A DNA stretch of 64,000 nucleotides from Luteibacter aegosomatissinici (GCF_023078495.1 NZ_CP095742.1:4233501-4297500), one strand, 5' to 3'; numbered from the stretch's first letter, positions 43,254-52,968 are shown. Made by a program: numbers and translations. Notes: generated from the sequence alone by a model not told the origin.

Positions 43254-43279
43254 GTAGTGCCTCGAAGTGCTTTAAGCGT

Positions 43280-44281
43280 TTATTCGACGACGCCGGCGGC
43301 GTGGGCCATCAGGTCGGCATGGTAGGAGGATCGCACCAACGGGCCGGAAGCGACATGGCCAAAGCCCATCTCTTCACCAGCGACGCGCAGCGCCTCGAAT
43401 TCGTCCGGCGTCCAGTAGCGAACCACCGGGTGGTGGTGGGCCGTCGGCTGCAGGTACTGGCCAATGGTGATCATGTCGACGTCATGGGCGCGTAGATCGC
43501 GCATGGTTTCGAGCACCTGCTCCATGGTCTCGCCCAGGCCCAGCATGATGCCGGACTTGGTCGGGACATCCGGGTGCTGCGCCTTGAAGCGCTTGAGCAG
43601 GTCGAGCGACCACTGGTAATCGGCACCGGGGCGCACTTCGCGGTACAGGTGCGGCACGGTTTCCAGGTTGTGGTTGAACACATCCGGCGGGAAATCCTTC
43701 AGGACCTCCAGCGCGCGCTCCATACGGCCCTTGCCGCGGAAATCCGGGGTGAGGATTTCGATGCGGATGTTGGGGCTGGCGTGGCGCACGGCACGGATGC
43801 ACGAGGCGAAGTGCTCGGCACCGCCATCGCGCAGGTCGTCGCGGTCCACCGAGGTGATGACCACGTACTTCAGGCGCATGTCGCGGATGGTCTCGGCCAG
43901 GCGGGCCGGTTCGAGCGGATCCGGCGCCAGCGGGCGGCCGTGGGCCACATCGCAGAACGAGCAGCGGCGGGTGCACACCTCGCCCAGGATCATGAAGGTG
44001 GCCGTGCCCTTGCTGAAGCACTCGTGGATGTTCGGGCACGAGGCTTCCTCGCACACGGTGACCAGCGAGTTTTCACGCAGGCGCGCCTTGAGCTGCTGCA
44101 CGGCGTTGCCCTGCGGCAGGCGCACGCGGATCCAGCTCGGCTTGCGCAGGGTGGGCGCATCCGTATCGAAAGCCGCGCGGTTGAGCGCGATCTTGTCGTT
44201 ACCGAGCATCTTCTCGCCGGGCTTGTCGACGACGGCGATGGGGATGCTGCGGGCGGGGGATGTGGGGACGGTTTGGCTCAT
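43280..44281 (-). CDS. lipA: Lipoyl synthase
   Basis: Radical-SAM enzyme that inserts two sulfurs into octanoyl-lysine. 333 residues. The auxiliary cluster cysteines are in [12 protein letters not shown]; the radical-SAM motif is in [10 protein letters not shown], with the AHGRP segment after it; [20 protein letters not shown] and [10 protein letters not shown] are also family marks. Acts on the octanoyl groups placed by LipB, and so feeds AceF and LpdA nearby. Start 44281, 12 bases after the lipB stop codon. Confidence 0.97.
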   Translation of the reverse strand: MSQTVPTSPARSIPIAVVDKPGEKMLGNDKIALNRAAFDTDAPTLRKPSWIRVRLPQGNAVQQLKARLRENSLVTVCEEASCPNIHECFSKGTATFMILGEVCTRRCSFCDVAHGRPLAPDPLEPARLAETIRDMRLKYVVITSVDRDDLRDGGAEHFASCIRAVRHASPNIRIEILTPDFRGKGRMERALEVLKDFPPDVFNHNLETVPHLYREVRPGADYQWSLDLLKRFKAQHPDVPTKSGIMLGLGETMEQVLETMRDLRAHDVDMITIGQYLQPTAHHHPVVRYWTPDEFEALRVAGEEMGFGHVASGPLVRSSYHADLMAHAAGVVE

Positions 44282-44293
44282 TTGGCTACGACC

Positions 44294-44962
44294 TCAGACC
44301 GCAACGCGGGCGGGGAGTTCGGGGATAACGGGTTCAGAGGGGACTTCGTGGAACCCGAACTGCTTACAGAATTCCTGTACCAGCTGGTCTTCCACGTCTG
44401 ACAACCGCGACGGACCGCCCAAGTCTACCACCTGGGTGACCTCCAAGCCCTTGTAGCCGCAGGGGTTGATGCGGTGGAAGGGCTCCAGGTCCATGTTCAC
44501 GTTGAAGGCCAGCCCGTGGAAGCTGCAGCCGCGGCGGACGCGCAAGCCCAAGGCGGCCACCTTGGCATCGGCGGTATACACGCCGGGGGCGCCATCGCGC
44601 CGTTCGGCGCCGATATTCCACTCGCCCAGGGTATCGATGATGGCCTGTTCGATCTTGCAGACCATGTCGCGGACGCTCACCCCCACCCGGCGCAGGTTCA
44701 TCATGGGGTAGGCCACGATCTGGCCCGGGCCGTGGTAAGTGACCTGGCCGCCGCGATCCACGCGGACCACGGGGATATCCCCGGCGAACAGCACGTGTTC
44801 ATCCAGCCCCGCCTGCCCCAGCGTGAACACCGGGTCATGCTCCAGCAGCCACAGCTCGTCGACGGTATCGTCGGTGCGGTTGTCGGTGAAGGCGCTCATG
44901 GCCTTCCAGGAGGTTTCGTAGGGCACGCGCCCCAGCCGGCGAACGTTGAGGGGGAGGGTCAT
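44294..44962 (-). CDS. lipB: Octanoyltransferase
   Basis: Moves octanoyl from acyl-carrier protein to the lipoyl domains of dehydrogenase complexes. 222 residues from ATG 44962 (a GTG at 45016 would add 18 residues without family support). Landmarks: [47 protein letters not shown] (the conserved lysine) and [22 protein letters not shown] (catalytic Cys in NPCGYKGL). It is followed by lipA. A REP doublet separates it from ybeD upstream. Confidence 0.95.
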   Translation of the reverse strand: MTLPLNVRRLGRVPYETSWKAMSAFTDNRTDDTVDELWLLEHDPVFTLGQAGLDEHVLFAGDIPVVRVDRGGQVTYHGPGQIVAYPMMNLRRVGVSVRDMVCKIEQAIIDTLGEWNIGAERRDGAPGVYTADAKVAALGLRVRRGCSFHGLAFNVNMDLEPFHRINPCGYKGLEVTQVVDLGGPSRLSDVEDQLVQEFCKQFGFHEVPSEPVIPELPARVAV

Positions 44963-45049
44963 GGTGCTTTCAGGGGAGGACGGGGATGTCGGGGTATCTG
45001 CGGGTGAGGTCGACACGATACAAGATGGCGACCCCGCCCGCCGCTACGC

Positions 45050-45154
45050 GTAGGAGCCCACCCTGTGGGCGACATGTTTTCGCGACATGGCCACAGGAGC
45101 TGGGGCCGTGGGGCCGTGGGGCGAAAGGATGTCGCCCACAGGGTGGGCTCCTAC
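45050..45154. repeat. Long-form REP doublet between ybeD and lipB
   Basis: Doublet with a slightly longer spacer (GGGGCCGTGGGGCCGTGGGG), inserted in what is otherwise an operon-like run of genes. Confidence 0.9.
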
Positions 45155-45169
45155 AAGGGTGTCGACGCC

Positions 45170-45460
45170 TTACAGCGTGAAACGGATATTGGCGTCGGCG
45201 CGCAGGGCCTCGTGGGCCTCCATGTACTTCTCACGGCTGGGTGCGACGAAGCTGACCGCGACCGACTCGTAGTTGCCGGCCGGGGTGAGCTTGGAGGTCA
45301 CCGTCTCGTGGAGCACTTCCAGGCCGATACCGTGCAGGATCTCCGGCACACGGGCCGTGAGGCCCGTGTTGGCGTTGCCGATGGCCGTGATCTCGAACTG
45401 GCCCGGGAACTGGAAGCCCTTGCCTTCGGCCTTGGCCTGGCTGAAATCGATCTCTTTCAT
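45170..45460 (-). CDS. ybeD: YbeD/DUF493 family small protein
   Basis: 96 residues; ferredoxin-like fold with a possible regulatory role. Marks: FQFPGQFEITAIGNANTGL and VTSKLTPAGNYESVAVSF. AAGGAAGG seven bases before the ATG. Lies between dacA and lipB, as in many gammaproteobacteria (dacA-ybeD-lipB), which supports the call. Function not established. Confidence 0.92.
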   Translation of the reverse strand: MKEIDFSQAKAEGKGFQFPGQFEITAIGNANTGLTARVPEILHGIGLEVLHETVTSKLTPAGNYESVAVSFVAPSREKYMEAHEALRADANIRFTL

Positions 45461-45472
45461 GGCGCGCCTTCC

Positions 45473-46696
45473 TTACTTCTTGCCGCTGTCGTCGCTATGG
45501 AACCACAGCATGATGGTGTCCCACAGGCGCGAGAAGAAACCGCCTTCCGGCGCGTCCTGCAGGGCCACGAGCGGCACGTCGGTGACCGGCTGGCCATCCA
45601 TCGTGACGTGCAGCGTGCCCACCTGCTGGCCCTTCTTGAACGGAGCGATCAGGGTACCCGGGATATCGAGGCTGGCCTTCAGCTTGTCGTAATCACCGCG
45701 CTTGACCGAGATCATCACGTTTTCGGTGACGCCCAGCGGCAGGGTGTTATCGGCGCCCTTCCACAGCTTGGGCGTGGCCAGCGGCTTGTTGGCGTCGTAC
45801 AGCTTGTGGCTTTCGTAGAAGCGGAAGCCGTAGTTCATGAGCGCCAGCGCGGCATCGGCGCGGCCCTTTTCGCTGCTGGCACCCATCACGATCGCGATCA
45901 TGCGGGCATCGCCCTGCTTGGCCGAGGCGGCCAGGCAGTAGCCGGCGGCCGCGGTGTGGCCGGTCTTGATGCCGTCGACGGTGTTATCGCGCCACAGCAG
46001 CAGGTTGCGGTTGTGCTGCTTGATGCCGTTCCACTCGAACTCCTTCACGGCCGAGATCGCGTAATCCTCGGGGAAATCGTGGATGAGCGCGCGCGACAGG
46101 ATCGCGATGTCGTGGGCCGTGGTGTAGTGGTTGGCGATCGGGTAACCCGAGGCGTTCTGGAAGTTCGAATGCACCATGCCGATCTGCTTGGCATAGGCGT
46201 TCATGAGGTTCGCGAACGCCGGCTCGCTGCCCGCGGTGTGCTCGGCCAGGGCGATGGCGGCATCGTTACCCGACTGGATGATCATGCCGTACAGCAGATC
46301 CTTCAGCGGGACCTGGCTGTTGAGCTTGAGGAAGCTGGTGGAGCCATCGGTGCTGGCACCGCCGCCACGCCATGCGTTCTCGCTGATGGTGACCGGGTCG
46401 GTCATGTGGATCTTGCCGTTGGCGATCTCGGCCGACACGACGTAATCGGTCATCACCTTGGTGATCGAGGCCGGCTCGACCTGCACATCCGGATCCTTCG
46501 ACGCGATGATCTGCCCGGTGTTGTAGTCCATCAGCACCCAGCTCTTGCCATCCACTTCCGGCGGCGGCGGCACGGGGGCCTCGGGCACCACGGGGCGCGG
46601 CACCGCGGGACGCGGCGGCGTCTGCTGCGCCACGGTCACGCCGGCGACAAGCGCGGCGGCGGCGAAAGCGAACAGGGAACGGGGCAAGAGCTTCAT
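45473..46696 (-). CDS. dacA: D-alanyl-D-alanine carboxypeptidase (PBP5/6-like)
   Basis: Removes the terminal D-alanine from peptidoglycan stems in the periplasm. 407 residues with a signal peptide and a Pro-rich linker. The active-site motifs are S77-xx-K80 in ASITKV, SGN at about 142-144, and KTG in VDGIKTGHT. The C-terminus has an amphipathic helix (GFFSRLWDTIMLWFH) that anchors it to the inner membrane. 12 bases separate it from ybeD downstream; rlpA lies 42 bases upstream. Confidence 0.95.
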   Translation of the reverse strand: MKLLPRSLFAFAAAALVAGVTVAQQTPPRPAVPRPVVPEAPVPPPPEVDGKSWVLMDYNTGQIIASKDPDVQVEPASITKVMTDYVVSAEIANGKIHMTDPVTISENAWRGGGASTDGSTSFLKLNSQVPLKDLLYGMIIQSGNDAAIALAEHTAGSEPAFANLMNAYAKQIGMVHSNFQNASGYPIANHYTTAHDIAILSRALIHDFPEDYAISAVKEFEWNGIKQHNRNLLLWRDNTVDGIKTGHTAAAGYCLAASAKQGDARMIAIVMGASSEKGRADAALALMNYGFRFYESHKLYDANKPLATPKLWKGADNTLPLGVTENVMISVKRGDYDKLKASLDIPGTLIAPFKKGQQVGTLHVTMDGQPVTDVPLVALQDAPEGGFFSRLWDTIMLWFHSDDSGKK

Positions 46697-46738
46697 CGTT
46701 TCAGCGGTCCAGTCAAAAACAAACAGGAAAAAAGGGGC

Positions 46739-48250
46739 TCAGTCTACCGCGACCGAGGGCCTGGGCAGGCCCATGCCGGCGATCTGGTCGGTCACTTTGT
46801 CAGCGGTATCCACATCGGCCAGCGGGCCCACGCGCACCCGGCGCACGTTGCGGCCGCCCAGGCTGGTCTCGATCACACTGACCGGGCCCAGGCCCGCGCG
46901 GTTCAATTGATCGGCCACGCGGTTGGCGTTGGCCACATCGGAGAACGCGCCGACCTGAAGGTAGATGGTGGGTTTGCCGGGGACGGCGGCCGGGCTCGAA
47001 GGGTTGTTCGGCGTGGCACTGCTGGCAGCTCCGACGGCGGCCGTGGCGCCTGAGGGTGCTGCGGCGGCCGGCTTCGCGACGGGGATGCTGGTACCGACGG
47101 GCGCCTGGATATCGGCAGAAGGTGCACGCGCCGCACCCAGGGCCGCCGGCGACGGCGTGCCGGTGCTGGCCGGCCGCGCACTCTCCGCACCACGCGAGGT
47201 CACGATGCCACTGCCCTGCCCGCCTGCGACGGGCGGCAACGCATCGCCCACGGAGGCGTTGGTCATGCCCGGGACCGGACCAGCATCCTCGGGGTTGCCG
47301 ACGGCCACCGGCGTGGAGGTGGTGGACGTCGGCGCCGGACGCGGGGCGGCGGCCAGCGCGGCACCGGTCGCGACGGCTGCGGCCGTTGGCGCGGTACGTG
47401 CCGAAGGTGCCGGCGGGGTGCGCGTGGAGCGTACCGGCGGCGGTGGGGCCGTGACCGGCGCCGGCTTCGGCGTGGTCTGCACGTAAGGCGGCGTGGAAGT
47501 GGCCGACGGATCGTTCGGATCGATCGCGCGCACTTCGACCAGGCCCGTACCGCTGGGCCATACGCCGATCTTCACCGCCGCGGCGAACGACAGATCGATG
47601 ATGCGGTTCTCGTGGAACGGGCCGCGATCGTTGATGCGGACGATGACGCTTTTGCCGTTCTCAAGGTTGGTGACGCGCGCATAGCTCGGCAGCGGCAGCG
47701 TCTTGTGCGCCGCGCTGAACTGGTACATGTCGTATTCCTCGAGGTTCGAGGTTTTGTACCCGTGGAACTTGTTACCGTAGAACGAGGCGATGCCGCGCTC
47801 TACGTAGCCCTTGGGCGTAGGCAGCACGTTGTAGGTCTGGCCCAACACGGAGTACGGCGATTTGTTGCCGTACAGCGAGCGCGGTTCGTTCTTCGGCACC
47901 GGCTCCGGGATCTTGCTGAAGTCCGGCATCTCCGTGGGAACGCTGTCGTTCTTGCTGCCGTAGCGCGAGCCCTGCGAGCGGCTGATGTCGTCGTAGGGAC
48001 GGCCGGAGCCGCTGCTGCGCTTGCCCGAGGATGGTCGTGTGTTGTGGCTGCCGCCACCGCACGCGGTCAAAAGCAGCGCGAACACAAGAAGAACGCATAC
48101 CCGTAGGAGCCCACCCTGTGGGCTACGCCGTTCGCCCAACCGCCACAGGCCCTGTCGCGCTCTTGCCGAAAGATGTCGCCCACAGGGTGGGCTCCTACGG
48201 CGGGCGCTCGCCACGTGCTGGTTCACCGCCCCCACGGTGCCCCTGCTCAT
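46739..48250 (-). CDS. rlpA: RlpA family septal ring lytic transglycosylase with SPOR domain
   Basis: Cuts naked peptidoglycan glycan strands at division sites. The DPBB domain (GIASFYGNKFHGYKTSN to FAAAVKIGVWPSG) has the conserved Asp in RINDRGPF. A Pro/Ala/Thr linker follows, with a C-terminal SPOR domain (YLQVGAFSDVANANRVADQL and on). The lipobox is LLTACGGG. The start is odd: ATG 48250 overlaps the mltB stop codon (ATGA), which is normal, but the codons between it and the hydrophobic core are a REP doublet read in frame. The signal peptide n-region is thus about 50 residues and Arg-rich. Otherwise translation would need a start after the REP, where only a weak GTG is available. Confidence 0.85.
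   Translation of the reverse strand: MSRGTVGAVNQHVASARRRSPPCGRHLSARARQGLWRLGERRSPQGGLLRVCVLLVFALLLTACGGGSHNTRPSSGKRSSGSGRPYDDISRSQGSRYGSKNDSVPTEMPDFSKIPEPVPKNEPRSLYGNKSPYSVLGQTYNVLPTPKGYVERGIASFYGNKFHGYKTSNLEEYDMYQFSAAHKTLPLPSYARVTNLENGKSVIVRINDRGPFHENRIIDLSFAAAVKIGVWPSGTGLVEVRAIDPNDPSATSTPPYVQTTPKPAPVTAPPPPVRSTRTPPAPSARTAPTAAAVATGAALAAAPRPAPTSTTSTPVAVGNPEDAGPVPGMTNASVGDALPPVAGGQGSGIVTSRGAESARPASTGTPSPAALGAARAPSADIQAPVGTSIPVAKPAAAAPSGATAAVGAASSATPNNPSSPAAVPGKPTIYLQVGAFSDVANANRVADQLNRAGLGPVSVIETSLGGRNVRRVRVGPLADVDTADKVTDQIAGMGLPRPSVAVD
48103..48198. repeat. Long-form REP doublet inside rlpA
   Basis: Complete doublet lying between the rlpA start codon (48250) and its lipobox coding segment (about 48060); the left variant reads CCCACCCTGTGGGCTACGCC. 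Confidence 0.92.
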
Positions 48251-49347
48251 CGTGCGCCGGGGCCTTTCACGCGGGCGCGGATTTCCTGCGCCAGCTGATG
48301 AACCGCCAGGGCGTACATGGGGCTGCGGTTGTAGGTGGTGATGACGTAGAAGTTCTGGAAGGTGAACCAGTACTCGTCACCGCTGGGGCCATCCAGGCGC
48401 ACGAGCTGTGCATCGCGGCCCGGGTCCAGGTGCTGCAGCGGTGCAAATCCGTCGGCGACGAACGATTCCACCGGCGCCACCGGGCGCCAGTCCTTCGGCA
48501 CCGCCGGTGCCTGCGCGCGGCGATCGGGCTGGGCACGGGCAGCGATGGGGCCACCGGTCTGCCAGCCGTGTTCTTTGAAGTAGTTCGCGACGCTGGCAAA
48601 GATGTCGCCCATCGAGCCCTTCATGTCGATGTGGCCATCGCCGTCGTAATCCACGCCCCAATCGCGAATGGACGAGGGCATGAACTGGCCCCAGCCCTGC
48701 GCGCCCGCGTAGGAACCGGTGAGCGTATCCAGCGGGCCGCCCAGGTGGTTCGCGGGCAGCTCCAGCAGCACCTTCAGCTGTTCGCGGAAGAACGGCGCGC
48801 GCTTGGGGTAGTAGAAGGCGAGCGTGGTGAGCGCATCGAGCACCTTGTACTTGCCGGTGTTGCGGCCGTAGAAGGTTTCCACGCCCACGATCGCGACGAT
48901 GTACTCGGCCGGCACGCCGTACTTGCGGCTGATGCCATCGAGCAGCGCCTGGTGCGTGCGGTAAAAGTCCGCGCCCGCCTGGATCCGCTCCTCGGTGAGG
49001 AAGATGGGCCGGTAGGCGCTCCACGGCTTGCCTTCGGCCGGGCGGTTCATCGCATCGATGATGCTTTGCTGCATCTTCGCGCCATTCAGCAGCTTGTTCA
49101 GCGCCCACGGGCTCTTGCCGGTGTCCTTCGCCACTTCGCGCACGAGGGCGGCCTGGCCCGGATGGGTTTCCGTGGCGGCCCGCGCATTCGCGGCGAAAAG
49201 CAGGGGGAGCAGGAGCGTCACGCCGAGAAGGCGCGGGGCGAATCGAGCGGGTCGTGCGCGGTGCGCAGGCAGAGCATCATCCATGGCCCGAAGCGTACCA
49301 CGCAAAAGTGGCGCATCCGGGGCCGCGGGATGCGCGTGTTCAGCCAT
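48247..49347 (-). CDS. mltB: Lytic murein transglycosylase B
   Basis: Cuts peptidoglycan glycan bonds. 366 residues from ATG 49347, which overlaps the rodA stop codon (TAATG); a start at 49284 would give a shorter n-region before the signal helix (LLGVTLLLPLLFAANARA). Catalytic glutamate in VAIVGVETFYGRNTGKY; other marks are LTTLAFYYPKRAPFF and GSYAGAQGWGQFMPSS. No lipobox is seen, so it is a soluble form like the SltB type. Overlaps rlpA by four bases (ATGA). Confidence 0.94.
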   Translation of the reverse strand: MAEHAHPAAPDAPLLRGTLRAMDDALPAHRARPARFAPRLLGVTLLLPLLFAANARAATETHPGQAALVREVAKDTGKSPWALNKLLNGAKMQQSIIDAMNRPAEGKPWSAYRPIFLTEERIQAGADFYRTHQALLDGISRKYGVPAEYIVAIVGVETFYGRNTGKYKVLDALTTLAFYYPKRAPFFREQLKVLLELPANHLGGPLDTLTGSYAGAQGWGQFMPSSIRDWGVDYDGDGHIDMKGSMGDIFASVANYFKEHGWQTGGPIAARAQPDRRAQAPAVPKDWRPVAPVESFVADGFAPLQHLDPGRDAQLVRLDGPSGDEYWFTFQNFYVITTYNRSPMYALAVHQLAQEIRARVKGPGAR

Positions 49348-50462
49348 TAATCGTGGAGTTTGCGGTTGGCATGGATCGACATGAGCACGCCGAAGCCCGT
49401 GAGCAACGACACCGCAGACGTGCCACCGTAGCTAACGAGCGGCATGGGCACGCCGACCACGGGCAGGATGCCGGCCACCATGCCACCGTTCACCGCCACG
49501 TATACGAAAAAGCTCATGCCAATCGCACCCGCGAGGAGACGCGAGTACGTGTCGCGCGCATTCATCGCGATCCACAGGCAGCGGCCGATGATGAAGGCGT
49601 AGAGCAGCATGATGGCGATAACGCCGACCAGGCCGAATTCTTCGGAAAACACGGCAAAAATGAAGTCGGTGGTGTGCTCGGGCAGGAAATCCAGGCGCGA
49701 CTGCGTGCCGTGCTGCCAGCCCTTGCCGAACACGCCGCCGGAGCCCACCGCGATCTTCGACTGGATGATGTGCCAGCCGTTGCCCAGCGGATCGGATTCC
49801 GGGTCCAGCAGGGTACGCACGCGGTTGCGCTGGTATTCGTGCAGGAACTGCCATGCCACCGGGATGGCGGCGCCCGCGCCGCCTACCAGCAGGCCGATAC
49901 GCCACCAGGCCATGCCCGAGAGGAACAGGGCGAACGCGCCCGCCCCTGCCACGAGCAGCGCGGTGCCGAGATCAGGCTGTTCTGCGATAAGGCCAGCCGG
50001 CACGGCGATCAGCAGGCCGACCACGATGATGTCCTTCCAGCCCGGCGGCAGCTGCCGCGGGTGCAGGTACCAGGCCACCATCATCGGCATGGTGAGCTTC
50101 AGCAGCTCGGACGGCTGGAAGCGCATGAAGCCCAGGTCGAGCCAGCGATACGCGCCCCTGCCCTCGCCCAGCGCAGCCACCACGAACAGCAGCGCTGTGC
50201 TGCCGGCATAGAGCCACGGGGTCCATGAGCGCAGCACGGGCGGCGGGATGCGCGAAATCACCAGCAGCAGCACACCGCCCAGCACGAAGCGCGCCGCCTG
50301 ACCGCCCACGAGCGAGTAATTGCCGCCGCCCGCGCTGTACAGCGTGGCCAGGCCCGCGCAGGCGAGCAGGAACAGCGCCAGCAACAGCGGCAGGTCCAGG
50401 CGTGGCCGCGTAAGCAGGCGCAGGCCGAAGCGCTTCAGGCGGACGGTGAGCTGATCGAGCAC
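49347..50462 (-). CDS. rodA: Peptidoglycan glycosyltransferase RodA
   Basis: SEDS-family polymerase of the elongation machinery. 371 residues from GTG 50462, three bases past the mrdA stop codon; longer frames read through mrdA. Ten-plus helices; marks include the Asp in AEQPDLGTALLV, the RFQPSELLKL segment, the GWHIIQSKIAVGSGGVFGKG loop and VVGVPMPLVSYGGTSAV near the end. Works with PBP2 (mrdA). The start could also be tested at 50639, but this is in the middle of mrdA and unlikely. Confidence 0.95.
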   Translation of the reverse strand: MLDQLTVRLKRFGLRLLTRPRLDLPLLLALFLLACAGLATLYSAGGGNYSLVGGQAARFVLGGVLLLVISRIPPPVLRSWTPWLYAGSTALLFVVAALGEGRGAYRWLDLGFMRFQPSELLKLTMPMMVAWYLHPRQLPPGWKDIIVVGLLIAVPAGLIAEQPDLGTALLVAGAGAFALFLSGMAWWRIGLLVGGAGAAIPVAWQFLHEYQRNRVRTLLDPESDPLGNGWHIIQSKIAVGSGGVFGKGWQHGTQSRLDFLPEHTTDFIFAVFSEEFGLVGVIAIMLLYAFIIGRCLWIAMNARDTYSRLLAGAIGMSFFVYVAVNGGMVAGILPVVGVPMPLVSYGGTSAVSLLTGFGVLMSIHANRKLHD

Positions 50463-50464
50463 GG

Positions 50465-52480
50465 TTACTGGTCCTCGCCGTTGTCGTCCGGCGGCAATTC
50501 GCTGCTTTCGGCCGGCGCGGGCTGCGCGCCCTGCACGCTGCTGGCGCTGGCGGGTGCGTTCTCGATCGGCGCATCGGACGTGGCGATCGGGCCGGCAGGC
50601 AACTCTTCCGGCCGCGCACCACCCTGGTCGACCACCCACTGGTCGAGGATCTTGCGCACGATCGGGCCGGAATCCTGCGCGCCCCAGGCGCCGGCTTCCA
50701 GCAGCACGGCCACGGCGATCTTCGGATCATCCGCCGGCGTATACGCGATGAACCACGCGCGGTGGCGGCTGGCCAGGTACGCGGAGTTCTTGTTGTTGTC
50801 GTAGGCGTCGGTTTTACGCGAGAAGCGTTCGGCGGTGCCGCTCTTGCCGGCCATGACGAACGGGAAGCCGATACCCAGCTTCTTGCCGGTACCCTTGCCC
50901 GAGTTGATCACGTCGATCATGCCCTGGTTCACGGCCTGCCAGTCGCTATCGCGCTTGACGATCGACGGCCCTTCGGGCGGGAACGATTGCGCCACGCGCG
51001 GGCTATCCACGCCATCCTGGGTATCCATCAGCAGGTGTGGCGCGTACGGAATGCCATGCCCAGCAAAGGTGGCGATCGCATGCGCCAGCTGGATCGGCGT
51101 GACCGCCCAGTAACCCTGGCCAATGCCCGCGATGATGGTTTCGCCGGGGAACCAGCCGGCCTTCGAGCGCGTGGCCTTCCACTCGCGCGACGGCAACACG
51201 CCCTCGGCCTCGCCGACCAGGTCGATACCGGTTTTGCTGCCAAAGCTGAACTTCGACATCCAGGCGGACAACCGGTCGATGCCCATGTCGAGCGCGAGCT
51301 TGTAGAAGTAGGTGTTCGTTGATTTTTCGATGGCCTGCATCATGTTGACCGTGCCGTTACCGCCGCGGTCGTCATCGCGGTAACAGCGGCTCTGGCCCGG
51401 GATGCAGAACTGGCCATTCGAAAACACCGTATCGCTCGGGCGGCGGATGCCCAGGGTAAGGCCACCGAGCGCGAGCAGCGGCTTCACCGTGGAGCCCGGC
51501 GGGTACACGCCGCGCAGCGCACGGTTGTACAGCGGTTTGTCCGGGTCGGTGGTCAGCGACTTGTAGTCCGCGGAGCTGATGCCGTTGACGAACAGGTTGG
51601 GATCGAACGTGGGGTAGCTCGCGAAGGCCAGTACCTGGCCATTGCGCGGATCGATGGCGATTGCCGCGCCAGGACGGCCGGCGAGACCTTCCAGCGCCGC
51701 CTTCTGCAGGCGTACATCGATCGAGAGGTAGAGGTTCTTGCCGGGCGTGGGCGGCGTGGTATCCAGTACGGCCTGGGTGCGGCCATCGGCGTTCACTTCG
51801 ACCAGCTCATAGCCCGGCGCGCCGTGCAGGAGCTTTTCGTAAGAACGTTCGATACCGATCCGGCCGATGTGCGTGGTGCCCTTGTAGCTGGCCTCTTCGT
51901 CATCGTCCATGCGATCGAGGTCATCGGCATCGATCCGGCTGACGTAGCCGAGCACGTGCGCGAACTCGGGGCCCATCATGTAACGACGGGTGAGGTACGG
52001 CACCACGTCCACGCCGGGGAAGCGCCAGCGGTTCACGGCGAAGCGGCCGATCTCGTCTTCGGTGAGCTTGAGCTTCAGCGGGACGCCTTCGAACCGGCGG
52101 CTCTGCTTCACCTGCTTCTTGAACAGGGTGATGTCGTCGTCGCTGAGCGGCACGACGGCCCCGAGATCAGCGAGCATCTTGTCCATGTCGCCGACCTGTT
52201 CCGGCGTCACTTCCAGGCGGAAGGCCGGCACGTTGTCGGCGAGCAGCACGCCATTGCGATCGTAGATAAGCCCGCGCGCCGGCGGGATCGCGCGCGGCTT
52301 GATCCGGTTCTGCTCCGAACGCGCCGCGAATTCATCGTGGTGGTACACCTGCAGGTACACGTAGCGCGTGCACACCGCGATGAGGCCGAGCAGGATCAGG
52401 GCGAAACCAGCCAGGGCGCGGCGGCGGAACAACGCCACCTCACCGCGCATTTCCTTAATGGAGGCGCGCCGCCGGCTCAT
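50465..52480 (-). CDS. mrdA: Penicillin-binding protein 2 (transpeptidase)
   Basis: Cross-links peptidoglycan during side-wall growth. 671 residues. One N-terminal membrane helix (LAGFALILLGLIAVCTRYVYL), a dimer/pedestal region, and a transpeptidase domain with SxxK in YPPGSTVKPLLAL, SxN in EKSTNTYF and KSGT in VMAGKSGTAERF. A long Glu/Ala/Pro tail is unusual but seen in xanthomonads. It overlaps mreD by four bases (ATGA). Confidence 0.96.
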   Translation of the reverse strand: MSRRRASIKEMRGEVALFRRRALAGFALILLGLIAVCTRYVYLQVYHHDEFAARSEQNRIKPRAIPPARGLIYDRNGVLLADNVPAFRLEVTPEQVGDMDKMLADLGAVVPLSDDDITLFKKQVKQSRRFEGVPLKLKLTEDEIGRFAVNRWRFPGVDVVPYLTRRYMMGPEFAHVLGYVSRIDADDLDRMDDDEEASYKGTTHIGRIGIERSYEKLLHGAPGYELVEVNADGRTQAVLDTTPPTPGKNLYLSIDVRLQKAALEGLAGRPGAAIAIDPRNGQVLAFASYPTFDPNLFVNGISSADYKSLTTDPDKPLYNRALRGVYPPGSTVKPLLALGGLTLGIRRPSDTVFSNGQFCIPGQSRCYRDDDRGGNGTVNMMQAIEKSTNTYFYKLALDMGIDRLSAWMSKFSFGSKTGIDLVGEAEGVLPSREWKATRSKAGWFPGETIIAGIGQGYWAVTPIQLAHAIATFAGHGIPYAPHLLMDTQDGVDSPRVAQSFPPEGPSIVKRDSDWQAVNQGMIDVINSGKGTGKKLGIGFPFVMAGKSGTAERFSRKTDAYDNNKNSAYLASRHRAWFIAYTPADDPKIAVAVLLEAGAWGAQDSGPIVRKILDQWVVDQGGARPEELPAGPIATSDAPIENAPASASSVQGAQPAPAESSELPPDDNGEDQ

Positions 52481-52968
52481 GCCTCGTGGATGCGCAGGCG
52501 CGCACGCAGGTCATCGAGGATCAGGAACAGGAACGGCCACAGCGCCGCGCCCACGAACGGCGAGATCCAGAAATCCGCCGGCGGCAGCGGATCGCCACCG
52601 AGCACGCGAACCAGCAGCAGGAGCACGCGATCGTTGAGCAGGAAGCCGAGCACGGCGAGGGTCTGCTGCCACATGGGGAAGAAGCGCAGGCGCGAGCGGA
52701 AACGCAGCGCGATGAACACCATGGCGGTAAGGCGCAGCGCCTGCTCGCCCAGCAGCATGCCATCGAACAGATCGGCGCCCACGCCCAGGCAGAAGGCCAG
52801 GCCCAGGGTGACGCGATCGCCCGATTGCAGGCACCAGTACAGCAGCACGAGCGCGGGCCAATAGGGCTTGTAGGGCGTCAGCGGGCCCGGCAGCGGGATC
52901 AGCATGAGCACGAGCGAGAGCAGCAGCGTGGCGGCAAACCAGAGCTGGCGTACGCGGGTCTTGTTCAT
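52477..52968 (-). CDS. mreD: Rod shape-determining protein MreD
   Basis: 163 residues, about five helices (LWFAATLLLSLVLMLIPLPG, and so on). Length, position between mreC and mrdA, and the LVLLYWCLQSGDRVTLGLAF segment fit MreD. It links the cytoskeleton to the wall enzymes. It overlaps mreC by four bases on one side and mrdA by four on the other. Confidence 0.92.
   Translation of the reverse strand: MNKTRVRQLWFAATLLLSLVLMLIPLPGPLTPYKPYWPALVLLYWCLQSGDRVTLGLAFCLGVGADLFDGMLLGEQALRLTAMVFIALRFRSRLRFFPMWQQTLAVLGFLLNDRVLLLLVRVLGGDPLPPADFWISPFVGAALWPFLFLILDDLRARLRIHEA

Noticed and set aside
41070..43325. Long plus-strand frames opposite prc, aceF/lpdA and dacA/rlpA
   Set aside because: They mirror well-supported minus-strand genes (prc, aceF, lpdA, dacA, rlpA) and have His/Arg/Asp-rich shadow composition. 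No family marks.
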